Shown here one piece after another: positions 1 through 8,734 of a stretch of 64,000 nt of DNA (position 1 is the stretch's first letter; every line of letters starts with the position of its first letter). The stretch is from Leptolyngbya sp. FACHB-36 (lineage in GTDB: Bacteria > Cyanobacteriota > Cyanobacteriia > Leptolyngbyales > Leptolyngbyaceae), in assembly GCF_014695955.1 (NCBI RefSeq), contig NZ_JACJPG010000189.1:62001-126000 (forward strand), read 5' to 3'. The position numbers and the translations under genes were made by a program. Below the pieces are notes generated by a model. The model was given only the letters and a program-made list of their open reading frames with translations, was not told where the DNA came from and ran no database searches.

Positions 1-1
1 C

Positions 2-196
2 AACAACCGAGAGGCGATCGGGATTCACTCTGACGCTAATCGCGCCTACAGTCCCGGTAGCGCGGGCTGCATCTGTCCACTCTCCGACTCAGACACCGAA
101 CGGGTGGCAGGTTGGATCAACGCGGTCTGCCGTCCTGAGTACCTGGTCGTAGATCACGGGTTGGGCTGGCTGCAAGCAAGAGGATTTAAGGCATGA
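2..196 (+). CDS. C-terminal end of a possible peptidoglycan-active enzyme (5' partial)
   Basis: The reading frame is open from base 2 to the TGA at 194-196 and gives about 64 residues; the start lies left of the window. The segment GIHSDAN followed by SPGSAGCI resembles the region around the catalytic Cys in L,D-transpeptidase-like or related cell-wall hydrolase folds, where a His and a GCI motif are close together. The stop overlaps the ATG of the next gene (ATGA), so it is the upstream member of the tail operon. A virion or lysis enzyme would fit, but the fragment is too short to decide. Confidence 0.4.
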   Translation, partial: NNREAIGIHSDANRAYSPGSAGCICPLSDSDTERVAGWINAVCRPEYLVVDHGLGWLQARGFKA

Positions 197-420
197 CCTC
201 TTACACCCCGATCGACCCCAACGAAGATCGAATGGCTGAGACGGTCGCGGAGATGGGCGACTTTGCCGCCTCTCTTCAACCGATCGTCGAAGCCTCTAGA
301 AAGGCAGAGCGATACCATCTGGCGAAGGTGATACGGGAGCGTGCGCCCTCCATGCCTGCGGAGGCGCAACAGATGTTTACTGCGTTTGCGTTTGAGCTTG
401 AAAAGGGACCGATCGAGTAG
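193..420 (+). CDS. Small phage protein of unknown function
   Basis: 75 residues, mostly acidic and predicted helical. The ATG at 193 overlaps the upstream stop and its own TAG shares bases with the GTG start of the next gene, so translation is probably coupled. I do not recognise a family. Its place just before the tail completion genes suggests a head-tail connector or a small virion assembly protein, which is inference from position only. Confidence 0.6.
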   Translation: MTSYTPIDPNEDRMAETVAEMGDFAASLQPIVEASRKAERYHLAKVIRERAPSMPAEAQQMFTAFAFELEKGPIE

Positions 421-986
421 TGGCGTTTCGCATTCAGTTTCAGACCTCTGTTCGCGTAAATCTTCAGCAGATTCGTCAGGCAGTCGATCGAGTTGTTCCT
501 GATTTGGTGCGTGAAAGTCTTGAGGCGGTGAGGCAGCAGGCAGCACGCCATCTCAGCGGCACGCCTTTTACCTCTCGCACCGGGAGCCATACGATTCGCG
601 GTAATGGGGATGCGTTTCAGTCTCAATACCCGAATGGCACGCCAAATCAGGGGCGGGTGTTTACCTCTCGAATCGTTCAGTATCCTGGAAATCCTGAACG
701 CTACGACGTGCTGAAGATTTTGGAGTTTGGACACGGCGAAATCCGTCCCAAGTACACTCCCTCCATGCGAGCGGGACGACCTGATCGAGCAAGACTAGCC
801 ATTCCCGATGGACCGAACGAACTCACCACAGGGCAGTTTGGCTTTCGTGGTGTTACGGGTCGCTATAAGTTCGTCAAGTCCATCCCTGCTAAAGAAGGTA
901 AGTACTGGATGGAATCAGCGGCGATCGCGGCGCGTCCTCGCGTGAGAAGCGTTGTAGAGTCTCGCCTGAGGTCGCTACTACAATGA
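420..986 (+). CDS. Putative tail completion / HK97 gp10-like protein
   Basis: 188 residues beginning with GTG at 420 inside the TAG of the previous gene. The middle has LEFGHGEIRPK and the end a helix with IAARPRVRSVVESRLRSLL, similar in layout to HK97 gp10-type minor tail proteins, which usually have an N-terminal helix, a conserved G-rich loop with a basic residue, and a C-terminal helix. It precedes a terminator-like protein and the sheath gene, which is the usual order in contractile phages. Family assignment is by pattern only. Confidence 0.5.
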   Translation: MAFRIQFQTSVRVNLQQIRQAVDRVVPDLVRESLEAVRQQAARHLSGTPFTSRTGSHTIRGNGDAFQSQYPNGTPNQGRVFTSRIVQYPGNPERYDVLKILEFGHGEIRPKYTPSMRAGRPDRARLAIPDGPNELTTGQFGFRGVTGRYKFVKSIPAKEGKYWMESAAIAARPRVRSVVESRLRSLLQ

Positions 987-1645
987 CGCTGAATAAATCC
1001 CCGTCTGCGATCTTTGGCGAGCGTTTTCCCTATCCTCTGGACGGGAAGAGGGTTCTACTGGAAATTGCTGAGGTGTTTGCAGCGGAATTTAATCAGGCAG
1101 CGCGGCTGTACCTTTCGGATCGGGTATCCCGCGATCGAGCGCTCGGTTGGACCGATTTAACCGTCACATCCGCCTATCCCACAACCAAGCAGCACTGCCC
1201 TCGGATTGTGATTGTCCGCACGGGCAGCAGTCCACGACTGGTGGGACTAGGAGCAGAGATCGAAACTCGTGAGGTTGTGCTGGATGACGGCACGGCGCGG
1301 TTTCGAGTGTTCAAAGGGCAAACGGTCACAGATACGCTGGACATTGCAATTTGTGCCCTGAACGAACAGCTTCGGGACGATCTTTATCTCTGGTTTCAGC
1401 AGTACATGCTCGACGCGATCGGGTGGGCACTGCCGCAACTCCCTGGCGTTTACGACCTGCGCTGCACCAACGCGATCGATGATCAGGTGGAATATCAAGG
1501 CGCGACCGGACAACCCGGATTCGAGTTTTATCTAGCGCGGTTGTCGTATCAGGTGCAATACGACCAGGTGGTCTTGGAAGATGTGGATCGCCTGAGCGCG
1601 ATCGTTAACTGGCAGAGCTGCCTCTATGCAAACGAAGAAATATAA
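983..1645 (+). CDS. Putative tail terminator / neck protein
   Basis: 220 residues; its ATG overlaps the preceding TGA by 4 bases. The sequence alternates beta segments with one long helix (TLDIAICALNEQLRDDLYLW), a layout often seen in tail terminator proteins that cap the tail tube and accept the head. Position directly upstream of the sheath supports this role. No catalytic motif is visible. It could also be a structural component of the head-tail connector. Confidence 0.45.
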   Translation: MTLNKSPSAIFGERFPYPLDGKRVLLEIAEVFAAEFNQAARLYLSDRVSRDRALGWTDLTVTSAYPTTKQHCPRIVIVRTGSSPRLVGLGAEIETREVVLDDGTARFRVFKGQTVTDTLDIAICALNEQLRDDLYLWFQQYMLDAIGWALPQLPGVYDLRCTNAIDDQVEYQGATGQPGFEFYLARLSYQVQYDQVVLEDVDRLSAIVNWQSCLYANEEI

Positions 1646-1796
1646 ACCCACCATCATCACCCTCTACGCAGGCACAGCGGGGACACCCAGCAATAACGCC
1701 CCAACCGCGTACGCGCTTTGGGTTCCGGGGGTTGGTCCCTTGCGACTTGTTTCAGGGGATGTTTCTGATCAAGGAGCTAACTCGAATGACTCGTAA
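1626..1796 (+). CDS. Small overlapping protein, 56 aa, unknown
   Basis: An open frame from ATG at 1626 to TAA at 1794-1796, starting inside the end of the preceding gene and ending 11 bases past the start of the next one. It has a basic beginning (MQTKKYK), then a hydrophobic segment IITLYAGTAG and a Pro/Gly-rich middle. Both flanking overlaps suit a packed phage operon. Function unknown; it fills what would otherwise be a 140-bp gap. Confidence 0.5.
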   Translation: MQTKKYKPTIITLYAGTAGTPSNNAPTAYALWVPGVGPLRLVSGDVSDQGANSNDS

Positions 1797-1926
1797 CGAA
1801 TTCTGTACGCAATATCTCGATCCCCAACACGTAAATACCGCCAAGGCGTTACTGCCAGACGAGGTTCACTCGCTTGATGAGTGGCGCTCTCTGTGGAATC
1901 GCATTCTAAATAGTCCGGCTTACTAG
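1786..1926 (+). CDS. Small phage protein, 46 aa, unknown
   Basis: I place the start at ATG 1786 because AAGGAG lies at 1771-1776 at good distance; a longer in-frame version from 1732 lacks such a site and overlaps its neighbour heavily. The product begins MTRNEFCTQYLDP and is rich in Trp, Leu and acidic residues. It sits 11 bases before the sheath gene. No family recognised. Confidence 0.5.
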   Translation: MTRNEFCTQYLDPQHVNTAKALLPDEVHSLDEWRSLWNRILNSPAY

Positions 1927-1937
1927 AGGTTCACACC

Positions 1938-4835
1938 GTGGCAACAGGCGTCTCGTTTGGTCAACCCCGCAGCTTAATCGTTCAACCGGGGAGTTACGTC
2001 ACCGTAGACAGCAGTGCGCTAGCGATCGCGCCTGCTTTCTCTTTTAATACGGTCTGTGTGCTGGGGGCGGGACTGGGAGGCACCCCTCTAACACCCTACC
2101 TGCTGAATGATCCGATTCAGGCTCAGCAACTGTTCGGCGCGACGACTCCGTTATCTGAAGCAATTCGATTCGCCTTTCAAGGTGGCGCTAATGGTGGCGC
2201 GTCAACCGTGATGGCGGTGCGGGTTGACTCCTGTGCTCAAGCGGTTGGCTCCCTGCCTGAAGTTAATGGGGGTGCTGAACTGCTGGCACGGTTTAAGGAC
2301 TACGGTGCCTACGGGAATACGTTTGCACTGTCGTTCTATCCAGGCTCAATCGCGGGCACTATGGCTGTGATCACGGGCACCAACCTTGACGGCACTGCAT
2401 ACTTCCAGAAGATCGATAACGAAACTAGCTTCAGTCAGCTAATCGAGCGCATCAACCGTGAATCGCCTCTCACCGTTGAGATTGTCAGCGGTGGTACGCC
2501 TGCGTCTCAGACACTGACGATCGCGACCTCGCAAGTAGACGGACGGGCAACGGTTACTGATGCTCAAGGCGTTGTGCTGTCGAATCAGGCGTACGCCTAC
2601 CAGTACCCTGCCTCGATGCTGCAAAACACCACTGACTCGATGCTGGTGAGTGCGAGCGCGGCGATTGGGTGGGAGATTACGTCGATCGATGCGGCAACCG
2701 AGACCTTTACAACCAGCAGCGCTCACACGTTTGTTGCAGGCAGCACTGTCCAGTTTTCGGGGAACACGCTGCCTCCCGAAATTGATCCGACCGTAAAACA
2801 TGTGGCTCGAGCAACCGCTAGCCCAACGACCTTCCAGCTAGCGACGCCTGTAGCACCGGAACCATTTGCCGTCACCGCCCTGAACGCCGGACTATTTACG
2901 GTTCCGGGCAACACGTACGCCAACGGCGATGTTGTCCAGTTAACAGGGGTGCAGCTACCGACGACAGCGGTTGCAGAACGAAACTATTTCGTGCGCGACA
3001 AGTCAGGCGACGATTTGAGGCTGACGAACACCGTAACTGGGGCTGCGATCGCCTTCACGGGCACCATCACCGCTCTGAACATCACCAAGGTCGCGGGCGG
3101 ACTTCTAGGAATCTCTGGCAGCATTTCTGGTGCGCGAGTCGTTCTGGCTCCACGCCGCACCACGATCACTGCCTCCAACCCCAGCAGCTTTAATGGATCG
3201 CGCGAAGCTGTTCGCACGATCGACAGCTACAGTCAAGCCATCACCAATGCCACGATTACCGCCACTGCTTACGGAAGCGACACGGCGCGAATCACGCTAC
3301 AAGCTTCTGAGGTGTGGAGCCACACGCTCAGGAGGGGGCTGCCGGGGGCGATCTTTCAGATCGCCTCTGGCGTTTACTCCGGCACTTATCAGGTGTTACA
3401 CCACGAATGGGATGGACTAGGCGCTGACAAGACGCGAGTAGTCCGCAAGCTAACGGGCGATCGCCGCATTCTTCCAGGTTCGTTGAGCGCGACGCTCAAT
3501 GCCTGGGGCGCGATTCAGTTTGGCAAAGCGCAACCGGGAACAGCTGCGCTAGAAACTCGGCTACCTGCAAATGGACTGTTGGCGACGGGAGGACAATACC
3601 TCGCGATCGTGGCTGGCGACAAAACCACCCACTACAACACGATCCCTGGAGACACCGTACAGGGGGCAGGCGAGCAAGTCGCTGCGGCAATCAACGCCAA
3701 CACGGAATTCCCGGTAATTGCCGCAGCAGCCTATAACCCTGCAACCTACACCAGCACGCTAACGCTAGTTGCGAAGAAAGCAGGGACGGTGCCAAACGCT
3801 TACCCTGTCTCAATCCTGGTCAACGAACAAACAACGCTGCTCGTTGATCGCGGTGGAACAACGCTTGAGGGCGGAGTAGAGCCGCTCCCCCCTCGCACAG
3901 CGCAAGGCGTGACGAGCGGGACGCTAGTGCTAACCAACGGCTTCGACTCTGTGCCCACCTATCAACGGTGGCTGGACGGACTGGAAACAGTGAAATACCT
4001 GCCGCTAAGAACGATCGTGCCAGCAGGTACCGATAATCTGGGTGTCCAGATAGCTGTCGCAGACCACTGCACGCTGATGTCATCGACTCCGAAACGACGG
4101 GAGCGGATGTGCGTCCTTGGGCACGGAGAAGGATGGACGATCGAGCAGATTCGGGCGCGGGCAGAGGTGTTCCAATCCGAGCGCGTTGTGTTCGTCTCTC
4201 CGGGCTTCACATCTTCCGATCCAATTACTGGGAATCCCAAAGCCTACCCTGCTACCTACATGGCGGCGATCGTCGCGGGCATGTTGGCAGCGGAAGGGAA
4301 CGGAATCTCCGACCCGATCACACACACCTACCTCAGGAACGCTCTGCGGTTAGAGAAGACCTACCAGTCCGGCTCGGTCGAGCTGGACAACCTGATTAAT
4401 TCTGGGGTTCTGTGTATCGAACCTGATGCCAGCTTGACGCGAGTGAGCCGTGGGTTCCGAGTGGCGCGGGCGATTACGACATGGCGCGTCTCGGTGAATT
4501 CAGCGCTGAAATCGAATGCGTTCGAGTCGATCAGCGTCGTGAATCAGAGCGACTTTATTGCCGCGGCAATTCGGGAGGTTGAGGACTCTCTGTTTATTGG
4601 CAGGGCGTTGTATCCCGACACGTTAGAGCAGGTCAGGCTGGCGGTCAACAGCGAGCTGCGGCGACGGGTGGCTGAGGGCATCATCTACGGCTACGATGCT
4701 CGGTTTACGCAGGCGACGCTGAATCGAGACTCCGCAGGCGCGATCGACGTGGCGTATCGCGTGTTTCCGCTACCTGCTCTGGAATTCATTCTTAACACCC
4801 AAATCCTGCTGCCAATCTCGGCGGCAGTCGCATAG
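1938..4835 (+). CDS. Contractile tail sheath protein with large insertion
   Basis: 965 residues, start GTG at 1938. The N-terminal part (about 1-230) has FNTVCVLGAG and a stretch on overshooting quotas typical of sheath domain I, and the C-terminal third (about 720-965) has the conserved sheath core: RLEKTYQSGSVELDNLINSG, RGFRVARAITTW, then the helix NSELRRRVAEGIIYGYDA and the final beta strand. Usual sheaths are 350-500 residues. The excess lies in residues about 240-700 and starts with two related beta repeats (about 244-312 and 313-385) of the form TxxxHTFVAGSTVQ / GNTYANGDVVQ, which look like Ig-like or fibre repeats. The sheath polymerises around the tube and contracts on host contact. 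The tube gene follows after 13 bases. Confidence 0.92.
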   Translation: MATGVSFGQPRSLIVQPGSYVTVDSSALAIAPAFSFNTVCVLGAGLGGTPLTPYLLNDPIQAQQLFGATTPLSEAIRFAFQGGANGGASTVMAVRVDSCAQAVGSLPEVNGGAELLARFKDYGAYGNTFALSFYPGSIAGTMAVITGTNLDGTAYFQKIDNETSFSQLIERINRESPLTVEIVSGGTPASQTLTIATSQVDGRATVTDAQGVVLSNQAYAYQYPASMLQNTTDSMLVSASAAIGWEITSIDAATETFTTSSAHTFVAGSTVQFSGNTLPPEIDPTVKHVARATASPTTFQLATPVAPEPFAVTALNAGLFTVPGNTYANGDVVQLTGVQLPTTAVAERNYFVRDKSGDDLRLTNTVTGAAIAFTGTITALNITKVAGGLLGISGSISGARVVLAPRRTTITASNPSSFNGSREAVRTIDSYSQAITNATITATAYGSDTARITLQASEVWSHTLRRGLPGAIFQIASGVYSGTYQVLHHEWDGLGADKTRVVRKLTGDRRILPGSLSATLNAWGAIQFGKAQPGTAALETRLPANGLLATGGQYLAIVAGDKTTHYNTIPGDTVQGAGEQVAAAINANTEFPVIAAAAYNPATYTSTLTLVAKKAGTVPNAYPVSILVNEQTTLLVDRGGTTLEGGVEPLPPRTAQGVTSGTLVLTNGFDSVPTYQRWLDGLETVKYLPLRTIVPAGTDNLGVQIAVADHCTLMSSTPKRRERMCVLGHGEGWTIEQIRARAEVFQSERVVFVSPGFTSSDPITGNPKAYPATYMAAIVAGMLAAEGNGISDPITHTYLRNALRLEKTYQSGSVELDNLINSGVLCIEPDASLTRVSRGFRVARAITTWRVSVNSALKSNAFESISVVNQSDFIAAAIREVEDSLFIGRALYPDTLEQVRLAVNSELRRRVAEGIIYGYDARFTQATLNRDSAGAIDVAYRVFPLPALEFILNTQILLPISAAVA

Positions 4836-4848
4836 GAGTCTCTAGCTA

Positions 4849-5460
4849 ATGGCATTCAGGCAAACGTATTCCCGGCTCGATAACGCGCCGGAAAGTCAAG
4901 CTGTCTCCAGTCTGGAGATCGTCGCCGTCATCAATAACTTGAGGATCGGACGACTGCAAGGACTGCGGTACTCTGGGCAGGCGGCTCCACGTCCTGTCAC
5001 CGAAATCGGCACTGATCGGACGGTGGAGTTTGTTCCGGGAGTGAAGAGTTATCAAGGAACCGTGCAATCGATCACGATCAAGTACGGCGATCTTGTGAAA
5101 CGGTTGGTCAGCATGGCGGGTGGGATAATAGATCCAGACTCTCACGCTGCCATGTTAAGCAACATGCCAGAGTTCGACATTCAGATTCTTGATCGGGGAA
5201 ACCCAAACTATCAGAGTCCGTTGTTATATGCTCCCTCGTCAGACACCCAGAATCTTGCAGGCTCTGGGAAGCTGATCAAGACGCTGATGGGTTGTGTGAT
5301 TGAAACATTCGATCAAAGCTTCAACTCAAACGAAGCGCTAGTGATGGAGTCTGTGTCGCTCAAGTTCGTTGATATTGTGCCGGGGACTGAAGGCAGCACC
5401 GTCAACAATCAAGAACTTCGCCTGAGTGGAATTCCCGACAACGCAGCGAACTTAGCATAG
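4849..5460 (+). CDS. Tail tube protein
   Basis: 203 residues, directly after the sheath gene, which is the invariable place of the tube gene in contractile tails. The product has the features of tube proteins: an N-terminal extended arm, beta strands with RTVEFVPGVKSYQGTV, a central helix, and a C-terminal half of strands ending in ESVSLKFVDIVPG. It would stack as hexamers inside the sheath and form the DNA channel. It has no signal peptide or enzyme motif. The assignment rests on position, length and strand pattern. Confidence 0.8.
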   Translation: MAFRQTYSRLDNAPESQAVSSLEIVAVINNLRIGRLQGLRYSGQAAPRPVTEIGTDRTVEFVPGVKSYQGTVQSITIKYGDLVKRLVSMAGGIIDPDSHAAMLSNMPEFDIQILDRGNPNYQSPLLYAPSSDTQNLAGSGKLIKTLMGCVIETFDQSFNSNEALVMESVSLKFVDIVPGTEGSTVNNQELRLSGIPDNAANLA

Positions 5461-5461
5461 T

Positions 5462-6007
5462 ATGTCCAACCTGGAAGAACGGCTCCAAGATCCGAACGAT
5501 CGCTTTAGTTCTGCGGAGATCTATCAACTGTTTGAGTTGCTGGCTGAGCAGTATGGCTACCATCGAAGTCCGGAGTTACCTCCTAGAAATACGATCGCTG
5601 AAACCGCGTCGCTGACGGTGAAAGGGTTTGAACATTTGGGCGTGATCGTGGTGCGCCCTCGAACCATGCGCGACAGCATGATCGTGATTCCCGGTTTAAT
5701 CGACAAGCTTTTAGGCGACAACTTCCAACCTAGCCAAAGTTCGGCGTTTAACGCAGGAATGATCGCGCTGGCATCCACGGTAATCGTGTCTCCACCAAGT
5801 TTGGTGGAGCGGGTGTTAAAGTCCACAGACGATCAAGACCTGAATTTCTTCGCCAACTTTGCTCAGGAATACTCAAACTGGTTGACAGCGCGAAACAAGG
5901 CGCTGCATGAAAAAAAGTCTGGGGCGGAGACCGATGGGAAAAAATCCAGTTCTACGTCAGACACCGACGCAACCTCCTCCCCACCGACGATCGCTGGCTC
6001 GACATGA
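5462..6007 (+). CDS. Tail assembly chaperone, short (zero-frame) form
   Basis: 181 residues, ATG one base after the tube stop. It lies between the tube and tape measure genes, the place of the gpG/gpGT chaperones that coat the tape measure during tail assembly. The body (1-152) is well structured, with ASLTVKGFEHLGVIVVRPRT and a long helix NFFANFAQEYSNWLTARNKA. The last 29 residues after the A-rich tract are low-complexity Ser/Thr/Asp, as if weakly constrained. A heptamer A AAA AAG lies in frame at 5911-5917 and leads into an open -1 frame, so a longer product is likely (see the next entry). The stop overlaps the ATG at 6004. Confidence 0.75.
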   Translation: MSNLEERLQDPNDRFSSAEIYQLFELLAEQYGYHRSPELPPRNTIAETASLTVKGFEHLGVIVVRPRTMRDSMIVIPGLIDKLLGDNFQPSQSSAFNAGMIALASTVIVSPPSLVERVLKSTDDQDLNFFANFAQEYSNWLTARNKALHEKKSGAETDGKKSSSTSDTDATSSPPTIAGST

Positions 6008-6159
6008 CGCCTGCCGACATTCTCCTGGAATATCGGCAGATTCGGGCACTGGAGTATGAAGATAAAACTGGGAAGCCTGTCTCTGAGCATCAAGAGGCAC
6101 GCGATCCGGAGTATGAGGCGTGGCAAGCGTCGATCGGCGTCAACACCAACCACGAATAA
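5462..6159 (+). CDS. Tail assembly chaperone, -1 frameshift product (and 51-aa downstream frame)
   Basis: Reading 5462-5917 in frame 0 and then slipping back one base at A AAA AAG (5911-5917) gives a continuous 232-residue protein ending at TAA 6157-6159. After the slip the new frame has no stop and codes for a Trp-, Arg- and Asp-rich segment that includes RHRRNLLPTDDRWLD and TPADILLEYRQIRALEYE, far more protein-like than the zero-frame tail. The downstream part could also start on its own at ATG 6004 (51 residues, ATGA overlap). This is the usual arrangement of lambda G-T type chaperone genes. The slip itself is inferred from the sequence. Confidence 0.7.
5911..5917 (+). promoter_or_regulatory. 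Ribosomal slippery site A AAA AAG
   Basis: Codons are GAA AAA AAG TCT, so the seven bases have the X XXY YYZ form in the correct phase for -1 slippage. A G-rich stretch (GGGGCGGAG) follows six bases or so downstream and might give a stimulatory structure. The -1 frame is open on both sides. Confidence 0.65.
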
Positions 6160-6161
6160 TC

Positions 6162-6248
6162 ATGGAACTTGCGATCGCTTTTTGCCTTGGCTTTGTTCTG
6201 ACAATCGTGGCGTATCTGTACATCTCGCGCAACAGGCCCGATCGCTAG
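6162..6248 (+). CDS. 28-aa single-pass membrane peptide
   Basis: ATG at 6162 to TAG at 6246-6248, between the chaperone and the tape measure. The peptide is almost entirely one hydrophobic helix (LAIAFCLGFVLTIVAYLYI) followed by a basic end SRNRPDR, so it would insert in the membrane with its C-terminus in the cytoplasm. It begins two bases after the preceding TAA and stops three bases before the next ATG, which fits a real operon member. Function unknown; a tail-tip or pore-related peptide is possible. Confidence 0.5.
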   Translation: MELAIAFCLGFVLTIVAYLYISRNRPDR

Positions 6249-6251
6249 GTT

Positions 6252-8681
6252 ATGGCAGACGAAACTAACGTCGAGATTCAGCTTGGCTTATCTACTGAGG
6301 GATTAAAGCAGGGACTCACCGAAGCTGAGCAGCTCATGCAGCAGGGCGTAGAGCGCATGAACGGCTTAGGGCAAGCTCCAGTTGCTCCACCACCCGTACC
6401 AGCTCAGCAGTCATCCACCCCAACCCAAACTCAACCCTCCCCAAACCCGATCGCGGCAGCACACGAGGAACTAGAGCGGATTCGTGGGTTTGCTCAGTCT
6501 GCTCCTGATGTCGCACTTGCCTCGCTTAAGGGAGGGGATGGCAGCGGTGGCTTGCAGCATCGAGTTCTGAAGGCGGCAGTTGCCAACCCAGAGGAGGCGG
6601 AATCCTATCAGCAGCTGTTAGGGGCGATTCGTGACCTGACGCGATCGATTCAGGACGAAACCAAAACAACTGAGCGAGCGGCGAGAGAGGGTGGTGGCGT
6701 AGATGGCGCGACCTCGATGCTGCGGTTGATCCGAGGAAACGTCTTGATGAACACGGCAGGTATGGTGGGCGGTGCTGCCATGTCGGGTAACGTGTTAGGG
6801 GCAGGAGGTGCCGCGATCGGGGGGTTGCTCGGAATGCTCGGAGGTCCGATGGGGTCTGCCGCTGGAGCGCAAATGGGCGCAATGCTAGGCAACTCGGTTG
6901 GCGGCTTTCTGGCGGGTACCGACGAGGCGCGACAGTACTCAATGATGACCGCAGATATTTCAGCGCGGTTTGGCGACTTTGGGCAGGAGAGTGGAATAAA
7001 GCCCGAAGCAATCAACGCAATGAAGACGAGCGGCTACTCGGAACGCGAGACGGCTCAACTATTTGATTCGCTGCGAGACAAAAATGTCATCGATCGGGTG
7101 GACGGAGAGAGTACGACGCTTGTTGAATCGATCCAGGCACTCACCCGCGCGACAGGTCTCAACACGGATGCGTTAGTTAATAGCTACAGCACCTACCGGA
7201 CCGGGGGTGGAGAGGCTGACGCCAACACGTATATGGGGCAGATTGTTGCTGGGGCAGTCTCTGCCGGGATGCGCGAGAACCTCCAACAGTATCAGGAGTT
7301 GTTAGGCAGCGCCTCTCAACAATTGGTGTACCGCAGCGGGCAGGCGGACGTAGGCGACGGAGGGATGCGGGCGATTCAAGGAACGCTTACAAACCTAATG
7401 TCTGGGCAGTCGAGAACCGCTGAACTACTGCGCGAAAACCCGATGATGGCTCAACAGGTGTTGAGCGGCTTTCTGGCGTCTGGGGGATCTCAGCAGTACT
7501 CCTTCGACTCTGCGGCGATGCAGATGGCGGGGGTTGCTCGTGGGCGGACTGACACTGCCTATGCCACTCCAGAGCAGCAGGCAATTAACGCTGCAACTCG
7601 GATGCAGAGCGTGATTAACAATGTGATCGGGGGTGGAGCGACTCAAATTCTCGGCATGGACCGGGGGCAAATCACCGAAGCAATTAAAGCTGACCCGAAC
7701 TTCTTGCAGTCCAAGGTTTCCTCGTCCAATCCCAACGCCCCTCAAGCGGCAGCGCTTCAAGATTTAATCAATGTGCAGTTTCGTGCTCAGTACGGTCGGA
7801 TGCCTACGGCACAGGATATTCAACTATTCACGCAGTTAGGCAGCAATGCGATCGCCAATGGTGGACAAATCGATTTGAACGCACCGACCGGGGAAGGCGA
7901 TAAAACGATCGCGGACTTGATCACTGAGTCTCAGAAGACTGAAGGGCAGATGGCGCGAGATGCTGCTGCTGAACGACATCAGGAGATGCTGCAATTCATG
8001 AATCGGTTTGCGGGATTTTTAACCGCGATCGATCAGGGCGTCACTCAACTGCTTCAGGTGGCGAACACGGTGGCAAACTTCCTTGGCATTGGGAAGCCAG
8101 CGTCGTCTGTACCTACAGGTAGTGAATCTTTTGGAAATCTCCTCATGCCGTCTGGTGGCACGTCCCTCAGCAACCCACTCAGCGGATTTAGTCTGGGCGG
8201 GAGTGCGGCAGATATTCAGGGCATTTTTAAGCCGCAAACGAAAGCCGAAAAAGATGCGGATCTGAAGAAGATTTTTGCGCCTACGTTTGATTTAGGTGTG
8301 GGTTCTCTGCCTGCTGGCAAGCCTGAAGTGTCGTCGCTGCAAAAGATGGTTGGTCCAGTGCAGTTCGATTTTGAAGGGGCGGACGCTGCTTTCAACGACA
8401 CACCACCTGAAGGAGTGCTGGCGCGACCAGGCTTTAATGTGTTTGAGTTTGCGCCTGGTGACGTGGTTCATGCGAGTCAGGGCGGTGTGGGGATGAGCAG
8501 CAACAGCAACTCCGCGACCGTCAACATCACCGTTAATCTCAGCAGTAGTGGTGACCCAGAAACGGTCCGCAGCGCAGCGCGATCGGGGACGCAGGCAGGT
8601 ACGGATGAGTTCCTGGCTCAATGGGAAGCGGGACGGCTCCAAGCTCGTAATCAACCTCGAATCCGCAGCAGTTCGTACTGA
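6252..8681 (+). CDS. Tail tape measure protein
   Basis: 809 residues. It follows the chaperone gene, has a helical N-terminus (EQLMQQGVERMNGL), a Pro/Gln-rich linker at about 40-75, a long Gly/Ala/Met hydrophobic stretch at about 157-223 that could span a membrane, extended helical regions, a second hydrophobic helix at about 585-613, and a C-terminal beta strand ATVNITVNLSSSG followed by a helix. Such proteins set tail length and are ejected during infection. At about 1.5 angstrom per residue the length would allow a tail near 120 nm, an estimate only. A non-structural gene lies immediately downstream on the other strand. Confidence 0.82.
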   Translation: MADETNVEIQLGLSTEGLKQGLTEAEQLMQQGVERMNGLGQAPVAPPPVPAQQSSTPTQTQPSPNPIAAAHEELERIRGFAQSAPDVALASLKGGDGSGGLQHRVLKAAVANPEEAESYQQLLGAIRDLTRSIQDETKTTERAAREGGGVDGATSMLRLIRGNVLMNTAGMVGGAAMSGNVLGAGGAAIGGLLGMLGGPMGSAAGAQMGAMLGNSVGGFLAGTDEARQYSMMTADISARFGDFGQESGIKPEAINAMKTSGYSERETAQLFDSLRDKNVIDRVDGESTTLVESIQALTRATGLNTDALVNSYSTYRTGGGEADANTYMGQIVAGAVSAGMRENLQQYQELLGSASQQLVYRSGQADVGDGGMRAIQGTLTNLMSGQSRTAELLRENPMMAQQVLSGFLASGGSQQYSFDSAAMQMAGVARGRTDTAYATPEQQAINAATRMQSVINNVIGGGATQILGMDRGQITEAIKADPNFLQSKVSSSNPNAPQAAALQDLINVQFRAQYGRMPTAQDIQLFTQLGSNAIANGGQIDLNAPTGEGDKTIADLITESQKTEGQMARDAAAERHQEMLQFMNRFAGFLTAIDQGVTQLLQVANTVANFLGIGKPASSVPTGSESFGNLLMPSGGTSLSNPLSGFSLGGSAADIQGIFKPQTKAEKDADLKKIFAPTFDLGVGSLPAGKPEVSSLQKMVGPVQFDFEGADAAFNDTPPEGVLARPGFNVFEFAPGDVVHASQGGVGMSSNSNSATVNITVNLSSSGDPETVRSAARSGTQAGTDEFLAQWEAGRLQARNQPRIRSSSY

Positions 8682-8734
8682 CATACTCCCGACGCTGTAC
8701 CACTTGGGAAGTATACACAATCAAGCTTTCTAAG

